From the NCBI RefSeq assembly GCF_030272615.1, contig NC_081413.1:141765872-141829871 (forward strand): a stretch of 64,000 nt of DNA. Reading direction: 5' to 3'. How positions within the stretch are numbered: position 1 is the stretch's first letter; each line of letters opens with the position of its first letter. The position numbers and the translations under genes are program-made. The stretch comes from Cryptomeria japonica (taxonomy: Eukaryota; Streptophyta; Pinopsida; Cupressales; Cupressaceae). Shown piece by piece: positions 34,241 through 44,494 of this stretch. The notes under the pieces are model-generated. The model was given only the letters and a program-made list of their open reading frames with translations, was not told the origin of the DNA and ran no database searches.

Positions 34241-35312
34241 TTGTAATCTAACTTATTTGATAATGACAGATTTGTATGTGTCAGTGAATGTAATTATGTG
34301 CTAATTAATGGTTATGGATGATATGTGTTAATTAATATTGATGAATGTTGAGTGTTAATTAATGTTAATCAATGTTATGTGTTAATGAACGTTATGTGAT
34401 ATTAATGAATGAATGTTATATTTTATTAATGGTAGAAAGAATTAATGAATGAATGTTATAAGATGTTAACGGGGAATTTAGAGTGATGTTAGGCGAGGGG
34501 GGGGGGGGGGGGGAAGGGGCCAAATGAGCTTCCACCTTCACATGGTTGGCCTTGTTAAGTAGAGAATATTAAACTATTCTCGAAACCAAGCAAAGCTCAA
34601 CAAGGTAACACACTTTTCAATATTTCATTATGTTGCACAATTAATCTTATTGAATAATGTATATTGAATCTTAATTGTAGGGTCCAACAGAGCCAACACG
34701 AACAACAACACCACGAGTTGCTGGGTATAATGAACTCCCATATTGTCTTGTCTTTACACGAACAATATGAGTTGCTTCTAGTGTTGATATCCAAGGTGGG
34801 ACTACAAAAGTTATGAATATGCCTCATCCTTGTAAGTTTTTTTATTACAACTCCTAATTCTTGAGACTAAACTTTTTGTTCTTGATGTTTTTCACTAGTT
34901 GTCATAACCTCTGACTTTGATGCTTGTGCCTTAATAGAACTAGATGTTTCTTGTATGCATACTTGATCAAGGACTACATTATGATGCTATAGGGCTACAA
35001 ACTAAGATTATGTATTGTATTGAGTTGCACATTTGACATGAGTTTCCCTATGACTGCTATGCATATTTATGTATATACACTATTTCTAGTTTGTATATTG
35101 ATATTAATTTGGAGAAAATATTACCAAACTTAGAGTATTCTCCATAAGACTAGAAAAAAGCTCAAATAAATTTCTGCAGTGTTTTCGTACAATTACTTGC
35201 GATCATTTTTTTAGGAGTCTTGGTATCCATTTATAATAGTATGGATGCATACAAGCTTTGAACCCTTCAAAAGAAAGTTTGTTACAAACAACCGGTTGTT
35301 TTCAAGAAGAGG
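34241..35312. other. CACTA internal spacer with a 17-base G run
   Basis: No gene is supportable. An uninterrupted run of 17 G lies at 34497-34513, and ATTAATGTTA-like repeats at about 34300-34470. The G run is a likely length-variable or sequencing-sensitive site. Confidence 0.6.
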
Positions 35313-38300
35313 TTATAAGTCCTTTTCAGCATCTGGGGTTTCCTCTTCTTGTTGTTTTGTTGCAACCTCCTGTAACTGCTCTCGAGCATCTTCTTTCTGT
35401 CCCATATACTTATCCTTCCACTCCTGATACACTTCATCACTAGGCCAAGTAAAACTAGCAATCTTCTATTTCATATCTTCTAGCCGCTTCCAAGTGACTC
35501 GTACATGCCCAATCTTTGTTTCTATGAAACCATAATGAGATTTCACTTTTTCAATTTCCTCAATTGTTTGGACAAATAAGGATGTGTCATCAATACTAAT
35601 AATCTAATTGATCCTTAGGGACAAATTATGGTCCACCTCCTTTAACCAAGTCTTCTCTTCCTTTAGCTAGACATGACCAATGAAACCTCCTAGAAACATT
35701 TCAAATTTATGATTTGCATATTCTTTCCTATAAAGTTGGGATTTTCTTTTTATACCTGCTCCTTCCACTAAAAGAATATTCATCTCTTTTATAAACTCAC
35801 ATGTGGACCTTAGATTGTCATTCTCTTCTGCATCTGCATGGGAAGAACACATGAGCTCTAACTCTTTACCTCTAGGCACCCACTTATTCAGGATTGGTTC
35901 CAAAGTGGCTTCTTCTTCTCTCAATTTGATCAAAATCTCAAGAATCCTCTTCATATTTATGTATACATTGGAGGTTTTGACTAAGTCAACAAACTTCAAG
36001 ATGGTGGCTTTCACCTTCTCCTCATATTTGTTTGCATACAATATCTGATCTTGTTTCAATTTTTCCAACTCATGTTGGACATTTTCAGGTAATTGGGAAC
36101 TAGAAGGCATAGGAGAAGGGGGATATTCAATGATGGGACTAGTAGGAGGGGGTCTTGCTAGAGAGGAGGCTATCATGAGTGTAGAAGATTCACCGGGATG
36201 ATATTGACCTGCCAGTTGACTCTGGAGTCTAGTAATTATGTTGTCTTTGTTGGCTATTCCTTCTTTAGCATCATTGTAAGCTTTTAAAATAGTCTCCAAC
36301 TTTAATTGGAGATTAACCTTTTCTTGTGCCTCTTTCTCTGCCACCGCAACACTAAATTTTGCAGTCTCTAAGACTGTGCTTGTAGCTTCCACTACCCCTG
36401 TGTCTTGGACTCTTTTAACTATCATGCCTCCTAAGAGGCTAGAATCTGATGCATCCTTCCTTCTTTTGTTTTCATCCTTCTTTAAAGACCACATGACAAG
36501 AGTGACATTATCTCTACTGAATGTCACTCCTTCCATAGGCTTTGTTTCTTTCCTCACTGCATCAAGCACTAAGGCATCAGCTATATCCCATTTAGGGAGA
36601 ATCAACACACTAGCCTTTGCTACCATTTCTCTTCCTTTCTTAGGGGTGATTGCTTTGAACTCCTCCATCATTTCTTTCTTAACCTCTTCTTCTACCTGAA
36701 TTATAATTTTAAGAGGCTATTCACTTTTCCTCTGTTCACATCTAGTCTTGAATTGATCAATATTTTGCTTCCATAGAAACTGTATAAAAGCTCCTAATGT
36801 GACAAAATTAATGTCAAATAGGAATTCTTCACTAGCTTGCTTAATAGTAAGGTCCATTTCTTGGCCCTTTAACTCACCATCAGTCAAATCCATTTCAGCA
36901 TTAGGTGGCTCTTCGGGCATCTCCTCTTGGGTCTCCTCATAGGTATAGGCAATCTCACCGAGACTCCCTAACTACAATAATTGTTCAGCCACAACTTGTT
37001 CATCTCCAATGTGGATAGGAGATTGAGATGGAGAATATTGAGGCTCATCAGTTTCAATTTTCTTTCCCACTCTCTTCTTCTTAGGGGAATCATGGATGTC
37101 AATGACATCTTCAATTTTCCTCTTCCCTTTTGAAGTGGAAGGCTCACCTGTCACTGGCATTATCATAGTGTACTTTGACCTTTTGTGCATTACATAGTCA
37201 CCACGTGGGATATCTCTAGCAAAGGCAGGCTTAGCCAATAACATCTTAGCCATATCAAGCTCATTTTGCATTATGCCCTCCCTCTTTTCTTTTAAGGTCT
37301 GCATGAGATCTTCAAAATAAAGAATCAGGAATTTTATTTTCTCCTCAAATGGATTGAAGCTAGAAAGGGGGTCATAGCCAGTGTCAAATTGATTGATAAA
37401 ATCAAGGGCTTTCTTATATGCCACCCACTTCTCCTTCCTCAGTTCTTGCTCATCTAAGCTGAATTCATTTCTAATCAAATCTTCTAGGAACTGAAATTGA
37501 TGTGGCCTACCTCTGCACACTACTCTTTTTCTGAACATGCCATTGAAAAAATCCTCGAGGTTTGCACATCTTGACATTGTAGTAGACAACCTATATGGCT
37601 TAAAGAATTCTTCAAAAAATCTCCATCCACCCTTAGTGATCACAAAATGGTGAGCCATGGTAATAGTTGGGAAAATAGTCCCTTTACCTCTATTGGTTAG
37701 CTCTGCTTCTTGTACTCCCCAATTTGTCTCAAGACTTCTGCAATCCCTATCTTCAATGGGACCTGATAGGGTAGTAAAAAGGGGGTGCCTCTAAATCCAA
37801 ATACTCTAGAAATAGTAGACACAGGGTACAAATATATGTCTCCCCAATTGTGAACAATCTTGATATCCTCTGCAAACTCCTTTGGTCTGAGAAACTCCAA
37901 AAGAGCCTTAGGAATTCTAGGGTTTTCTCTACATAGAAGAATCCTAATTTTAGATGCAAAGAATCTATCAAACTTTAAATAACTTGCATATTCTCTATCC
38001 CAAGATAGAACAGTACTCCACAATTGCACTGACATCTCCTCTTTATCCTTGACCTTAATCAGGTCCATCTCCTTTCCAAAATAATCAACCCCTTTGAACA
38101 GAAACATATGCATTAACATGGAGTACCATCCAAATGGCCTATCCACCTTACCATTTTTGATTCCTACTAGCCCTTTATGAATTGCATTAGCAAGGTATAA
38201 GGCATAATCAAATGTTATTGCTAGGGAGGGGTTTAGAATTTGTGCAATCATTAACATATAATGGGTTGGCATATTCTTTTCAGCATCCTCTCCAAAAATC

Positions 38301-38950
38301 TGGCATAATTCCCAATACATACCCTTAGCTCTCAGAGTGAATAGGTTGAGAGAGAATGGTTCCATTGTGTTGGGGCCTACAACTATTAAGCCCCCTATGT
38401 TTACAAAGAATTCTTTCAATGGGCCACTTCTAAGATGATCCCTTTGTGTGTTGTAAACCTGGGCTAACGACTCAAAGTCAATAGGTTCTAACAAATTGGA
38501 GGACTCACTGAGTTTAAACACTTTCCTGAATTCATCTTCATTTATCTCAATCAAGACTGATCCCTTTATGTTCCTAATGCATCTTGCCACAGAGTCATAA
38601 TTCTGTGCAATCAGGGCTAACAGATCTACATCCATAAAAACACCTAGGACCACAAGCTTTCCTACATCTTGCTCCCATATGCCATTCAAAGGAGCTAGGG
38701 AATTCCTCTACCCAAAACCGACTTTGAAGAGTCCTAAGCCTGACAATCCTATTTTAGGGTCCCTCAACCAATTACCCTTATCATAAAGGCCATCTCCAAT
38801 TTTTAGATGAGGGTTCTTAGGTACTAGGTCTTTGGTCTTAGCCCCAGCATTGGTGGACATGGTTAATTGCTCTAAAAAATCATCACAGATATTTCGGTCC
38901 TGGTAATTCACTTTCCCTGTAAATTCTCTTCTGGGTGCCATTCTGGTCAA
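35313..38950 (-). pseudogene. 1.2-kcodon unknown reading frame inside the CACTA element
   Basis: Read on the minus strand from 38950 (MTRMAPRREFTGKVNYQDRN; the first usable ATG may be slightly inside) to a TAA at 35313-35315. One frame covers 38950 to about 37697, and a second, shifted by one base near 37690, covers the rest. Six in-frame TAG codons (38708, 36972, 36717, 35667, 35604, 35466) are the only stops. Visible parts are a hydrophobic, possibly globular N-terminal half, a lysine-rich stretch SPKKKRVGKK that could be a nuclear signal, then long acidic and coiled-coil-like segments. I recognise no domain. It could be a captured host gene, an accessory transposon gene or part of an old retroelement. 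Confidence 0.6.
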
Positions 38951-39282
38951 ACAATTCTACCACTAGAAGCTAGCACAGACCTCTAATGAAGTAATTCACA
39001 CAGCAGTATTTGAGAACAAACCAAGAGTTATCAAGAAAAGCACAAGAAACCTGATTATTCGCCTGAAGAAAATCGCTCTGCAACAATTCGCTCTGCAACA
39101 AACTTCGATGAAACAATACTTAGGAATCAAGTTGATGCAAACTGAAAAGGGCAAGTTGGCATTTAAGTTTTTAGAAATTAAATCCGCATGCTTCGGCTTT
39201 CTTTTCGGAATTAAATTCGCCAAATCGAATTCAAAACTGGCTCCAATAGGTCATAATTTCTCTAATTCTTTCCTCTGTTTCG
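38951..39282. other. upstream region of the unknown minus-strand frame
   Basis: AT-moderate DNA, no gene. It contains the close pair AATCGCTCTGCAACAATTCG / AATTCGCTCTGCAACAAACT (about 39069-39102). It leads directly into the CG-rich motif array. Confidence 0.5.
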
Positions 39283-41550
39283 CTCTTTTGCTACTTCGTA
39301 GAACATAAAACCCGTGCTCTTTTCTTTTGCGAAACAACGCTAGCCTTTGGATCTCGAGAACTTACATCGCCTTTATCTCTGTTTAATCTCTTTGCTTTAG
39401 TGCCGGGCCCTACCTCCTTTTCGCCACTTCGCGGAGTTTAACAGTCACGCACTTTTCCTTCACGAGGCCACGCCAAGCGTTAGATCAAACTCAAATCACC
39501 CGACCTTTAACTCCAACAGGGACTGTCAATCCTTTTAACTAACCGCACCTCATCTTGACGGCTAACGGTTTTCACCATTTCACTGAGGTTAAGCTACGGG
39601 CATCTTCGGGTCACGAAACAATGAGAAGCGTTGGATCAATCTTGAGATGAATGCCTTTTAAGTGGGCCCTTTATCTGGGAATTACTCACCCCACTTGTTA
39701 TCCGATTAATAAATGCCACATGGGAGTCGACCATTAGCCCTGGAAACTCCTTTTGGTTCCACCCTTAATCCGCCACGTGTTCCCTTTTACTATTCCCACA
39801 TAACTGCCGGTTACACCTAGGCGGGCCCTCAACCACTTTTTTAAACCACGTGTCACATCACTCCTCCGTGTGATTTCCACCTGTCTTTCGTGACTTTACG
39901 AACATTATTCTTCGTTTGGCTTGCAGCCATGAAACCACGAGAACTGTTAGATCAAAACAGACCTGTTCTGCTTTTAACTTCATACCATGCCTGTCCCTTG
40001 GGCCCATCGGCCTTTTTGCTACTTCGCAATGACTAACTTGCTAGCATCTTATCTTCGCGAATCCGTGCGAGCCATTAGATCTCAAGAACTTGCTCGTTGT
40101 TTACTCTTTTTATGACAACCTTGCCCAGACCCACTGCATACCACCAACTCAGTGTCTTGTCACCGCCATGTCATCGCCAACTGGGGTTACCACATTTACT
40201 ACCACTCTTAGCGGGACCCTCCACCTTTTCACTATTTCGCTAAAGGTATAGCTCGTGCATCTCCCGGCCATGAAACAATGAGAAGCCATTGATCTTTTTC
40301 CAAGCTCTACAAAAAGCTCTACAAAAAGCGGCAGCTATTATGCCATGTCACTCCTCCGTGTGATTTCCACCTGTCTTTCACGACTTCACGAACATTATTC
40401 TTTGTTTGGCTTGTAGCCACAAAACCACGAGAACCATTAGATCAAAATAGACCTGATCTACTTTTAACTTCATGCCATGCCTGTCCCTTGGGCCCATCGG
40501 CCTTTTCGCTACTTCGCAATGACTAACTTGCTAGCATCTTATCTTCGTGAATTCACGGGAGCCGTTAGATCTCAAGAACTTGCTCATTGTTTACTCCTTT
40601 TATGATAACCTTGTCCAGACCCATTGCATACCACCAACTCAGTGCCTTGTCACCGCCATGTCATCGCCAGCTGGGGTTACCACATTTACTACCACTCTTA
40701 GTGGGACCCTCCACCTTTTCGCTATTTCGTTGAAGGTATAGCTCGTGCATCTCTTAGCCACAAAACAACGAGAAGCCATGGACCTTTTTCCAAGCTCTAC
40801 AAAAAGTGGCAGCTGTTATGCCACATCACTCCTCCGTGTGATTTCCACCTGTCTTTCACGACTTCATGAAAATTATTCTTCATTTGGCTTGCAGCCATGA
40901 AACCACAAGAACCGTTAGATCAAAACAGACCTGATCTGCTTTTAACTTCATGCCATGCCTGTCCCTTGGGCCCATCGACCTTTTCGCTACTTCGTAATGA
41001 CTAACTTGCTAGCATCTTATCTTTGTGAATTCACGCAAGCCATTAGATCTCAAGAACTTGCTCGTTGTTTACTCTTTTTTATGACAACCTTGCCCGGACC
41101 CATTTCATACTGCCAACTTAGTGCCTTGTCACCGCCATGTCATCGCCAACTGGGGTTACCACATTTACTACCACTCTTAGCGGGACCCTCCACCTTTTCT
41201 CTATTTCGCTGAAGGTATAGCTCGTGCATCTCCCAGCCACGAAACAACGAGAAGCCATTGATCTTTTTCCAAACCGATCATTCTTTAACAAAAGAAGACC
41301 ATTTATCTTTGGGACCCGCAAAACCCTTTCGCCACTTTGCAAAGGTTAAAACACGTTCAGCTTGATCTCACGAAACCACACTGTTCATCTGATCAGATGA
41401 AACTTGGTCGGTGTTTAGCTTTGGTCCAAACCTATATGCCGGGTCCACCTTCGCCTTTCGCTACTTTGCGGAAACTAAGTTTCAAGCACTTTTTGGTCAT
41501 GAATCAATGCGGGCCATCAGATCAATAGAAAATTGCATCATACTTATAAG
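39283..41550. repeat. subterminal motif array of the CACTA element (two alternating motifs)
   Basis: Motif A, about TTTCGCYACTTCGCRRAG, alternates with motif B, about CACGAAACMACGAGARSC followed by RTTAGATC. About a dozen copies of each occur across 2.3 kb, typically with B 20-50 bp after A. The array ends about 430 bp from the right tip. CACTA elements carry arrays of short subterminal repeats bound by TNPA-type proteins, so these are candidate binding sites. Composition (about 48 percent GC) differs from the rest of the element. Confidence 0.75.
39856..41270. repeat. three tandem copies of a 478-490 bp unit inside the subterminal array
   Basis: Units start at the segment TCACTCCTCCGTGTGATTTC at 39858, 40348 and 40826. 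Each continues through TTCATGCCATGCCTGTCCC, GCTAGCATCTTATCTT, GGGGTTACCACATTTACTAC and CGAGAAGCCATTGATC-like wording. The second period is 12 bp shorter because one AAGCTCTACAAA copy is missing. Each unit contains two A and about three B motifs, so the array grew by large-scale duplication. Confidence 0.9.
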
Positions 41551-41744
41551 GCCCGACGGACATTAGAAAAGGTAGATTAAAAGAGAAGAATAAAATATTT
41601 AAAGGGACCGCCTAGGTAAATGACAAGGGGAGAACACTTTTATGATAAATGGACCCATCGCTTAAGTGAATAGTATAGTAACGCCAAATTAGAAACCAAA
41701 AGGGCTTTTCTTAGGTATTATTTTTTTTTATATCGATGATAATT

Positions 41745-41980
41745 ATTACTTTTTTTTATAAAAATGGTCATCATCGGAATTACGACGAATACCAAGCTTT
41801 CGACCGACGACTTCTTTGACCATCGGCAGAGTCCATTGGATTGTTGAATTTCTGACGGGCATGGCATTGTCGACCAATCCGACGCCGAGTTTTCAACGGT
41901 GGATTTTGTCGAAACTCCGACGAAAATTCATCAAAAATCTGACAAACGGCCATCGGAAATCAGCTCCGAATGTACTAGTG
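41745..41980 (-). repeat. right terminal inverted repeat and subterminal region of the CACTA element
   Basis: On the minus strand it starts CACTAGTACATTCGGA, then GATTTCCGATGG and several TCGTCGG / CGTCGGA elements. It is the inverted partner of 23923-24160. CG-rich repeats such as TTTCGTCGG and GTCGTCGGTCG occur within 200 bp of the tip. A CTA duplication follows at 41981-41983. Confidence 0.85.
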
Positions 41981-42144
41981 CTAAAAAGGAGCATATTGAT
42001 GTAGTGCCTATTTGGATATGATTAGATAATCTCCCTCATGAATATTGGGACAATGAAACTCTAAAGATGATTGGTGACAAGCTGGGAGTATTTCTAAAGG
42101 CAGATGAGGCATTGGAGGTCAATGAGTATAGTGTGTATGCCAGG
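41981..42144 (+). pseudogene. LINE ORF1, second part
   Basis: Continues the frame broken at 23922: after the duplicated CTA, AAAAAGGAGCAT reads KKEH in phase with the upstream FDP. Then comes the DUF4283 end: VVPIWI, a TGA where R (CGA) is expected, LDNLPHEYWDNE, and LGVFLKADEALEVNEYSVYA. It is cut at 42144 by the solo LTR. Confidence 0.85.
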
Positions 42145-43387
42145 TGTACCTAGGAAATCGAACATAAAATTCATAACATATGAGTTAGCTAACCACAAAA
42201 ACTAACAAGTTATGAAAATGAATCGTAATACATTCAATGAAAGAATGAAAGAAAAACACTAAAATAAATATGCAAACCATCCCATTGTGTTGCCTTCATT
42301 GACCTCCATTGTTCTTCTTTCACCTTCAAATGGGACTTTGTGGATCTCACCTACAAGTGCAAACACAAGTGGAAAAGCAAGATTGCGACGAGTGAAATGG
42401 ACGTAATAAGGGTACTTGAAATGTGGTTGTCGAAAATGAGCAATGCAAGCTTGATTTATAGACTTTGAAATCACATCGAATAGACAAGATCAACTCAATC
42501 CAATGGTTGAGATTTCATGAAAGGATGAGTTAAAAGAGAAATTGCCATTAGAAGTGAAGAGAAAAAGTTGTTAAATCAAAAAGAAAATGGAAACTTCCAT
42601 TTGCACTCCAAATATTCCATTTAAACTCGACACAAACTATGACAAATGGAGAGAAAAGGGGAGGGGGAAATTATTAATTCCACTCACATAACTCAAATTG
42701 GCCAATTAATATATAAAATTATTAATTGTGACATGGACAAAGTAAATTTATTTATTCAGAAAGGGACATGTCAAAAAGAGTTGAATAATTATTTAATTAA
42801 TCAACCTAAGGGAAATGGTTTGAATAATTTAAGATACCAACCCGACTGTTGAATTAGGTCCTAATAGTGATGGTTGATTGGCTAATAAATAATAAAAATT
42901 AATGACAATTGACTGAGGTTGACAACAAAATAGGACAAAAGATCGAAAAAAAAAGACAAGATTGATAATGATTTTGATAAGAGACTAACAAGATTGATAA
43001 GATCAATTGATAATTACTTGATAAAGAATTGATAAGATTGATTAATAAATTTTCATGAAAGGCTAATAGAATGTCATAGAGGAACAATTGAAATTGATTG
43101 ATAAAGAGGTTGATAATTAATGATTGATTAATTACCAACAAAAAAGGAATTAAGGCTAATTGTCATTATGAGAATAATTCAAATGATTTGAAAATGATAG
43201 AATACTAATCATAATGATTTAGGACCAAATGTGAATGAACAAGACCGATTAGGGTTGGATTTGAAATGAATTGAAACCAGAGAAATGACACAATGCCAAC
43301 ATATGATGAAGATTGAGTGCGACATAGAAGACATGTAAAAAATTAGGCTAGTGATGTAGGAGTGATGACTAATTTTGAGTGTCTACA
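42145..43387 (-). mobile_element. solo LTR (1.24 kb) inside LINE ORF1
   Basis: Bounded by TGTACC and TCTACA, giving TG...CA termini. Flanking 5-mers are CCAGG (42140-42144) and CTAAG (43388-43392), each one change from a common CCAAG, which would read AK in the LINE frame. The LINE frame continues directly at 43393 (IYIQW). Read on the minus strand it starts TGTAGACACTC, like the gypsy LTR at 3219 (TGTAGACGTAT). No internal coding region, hence a solo LTR from unequal recombination. Orientation is inferred from that similarity. Confidence 0.75.
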
Positions 43388-44494
43388 CTAAGATCTACAT
43401 ACAATGGCAAGTTGTACACAGGTCACCTCCATAATATATGTAGTTAAATTTTGGTGAGGGAGTATGGAGGAAAACCATTGGAGAGCAAGATCTAATAGAT
43501 GTATGTGCTTTGTGTAAGAAAAAAGGACATATAGAGACAAAATGTCAGAGCAATTATAAGGGGAAGAAACTATGTTAGAACAAGTTGTAGGACTTACTAC
43601 TAAGACTGACGGAGGATAACAAAATGATAGAGGAAGGTAGGCCAAGTGTATGTGTTGAAGATAGGTTCTACCAAAGCACAAAAACAATCCCTAAGGAAGG
43701 TGATAAGGAGAATAGGGTCAATCTCAATAAGGCTGGTATGGGAAATATGGTGATAGTCATTCAAATGGAAGTGGAAAATATGGAAGATAGCACACATGGC
43801 TTTGAGGATGCTACTAGCAATGATCAAATGAAAGAGGGTAGCTCGGGTATGAATGATATCCTAAAGTTTGAATAAAAAATATCCAAAGGATCCACAAAAA
43901 GAAATAAAGGAGGAGCCTATAGAAAATAGAGAGTGTCAAGTAGAGAAAGATAGAGAGATGCCTCCTCAGATTGAAGAAATCGGGCCAGAGGAAAAGGATG
44001 GGGAGGATCTTCAATATAAATCATCAGGCATGGTATACCAGAACAGAGGATTGACCCCAAGTGATTTTCCTTTTGGAGATTAGAATACTCTTTTCATTAC
44101 TGGAAGTTTAGAGGGAAGAGCCAATAAGGAGGATAATTGTGTGGAGGACATCGATGATGGAATCTTTAAGGACATTCAGATCTCTCTTATAAGAACTTTG
44201 AATTTCATGGACAATGAAAGAAGAGATTTGGAATCGCTTGAGAGGGAAGGCTTGGAGTCACATAAGTCAAAGGATGAGCTTAATAATATTGATGAGCTAG
44301 GTTTGTAGGAGGAAGTGGGGTTGATAGAGATAAATCTGCATCAAACTAAATCTAAACATGACAATCCAAAAATTGGGGAGAAAAAGACTAGAGGTGCAAA
44401 ATCTAATAGGGTTAAACTTGAGATAGTTGGTAGCGCAAAGGGACAAACCAAATTGAGATTGGGAAGAGCTTATGAATCTTCCCGGAGACCATGA
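43388..44494 (+). pseudogene. LINE ORF1, third part with CCHC zinc knuckle
   Basis: LNFGEGVWRKTIGEQDLIDV leads into the knuckle CALCKKKGHIETKC (C-x2-C-x4-H-x4-C), then an acidic/basic C-terminal tail ending ESSRRP with TGA at 44492-44494. That stop overlaps the ORF2 start (ATGA, 44491-44494), a typical tight ORF1/ORF2 junction. In-frame TAG at 44081 and 44306 sit where Q is plausible, and several frameshifts occur between 43560 and 43900. Confidence 0.8.

Larger units (their letters stand above)
23923..41980 (+). mobile_element. 18-kb CACTA (En/Spm) DNA transposon, complete ends
   Basis: The left end reads CACTAATACATTTGGA and the right end, on the opposite strand, CACTAGTACATTCGGA: 14 of the first 16 bases agree, both start CACTA, and weaker homology continues inward for about 230 bp. 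A 3-bp CTA duplication flanks it. Inside are a TNP2-like transposase (26629-30962) and a Transposase_24/TNPA-like gene (31390-34240), both plus strand; a PPR fragment (24383-25166) and a 1.2-kcodon unknown frame (35313-38950), both minus strand; and a subterminal motif array (39283-41550). Both transposase genes have stops, so this copy is probably not autonomous now. Confidence 0.93.
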
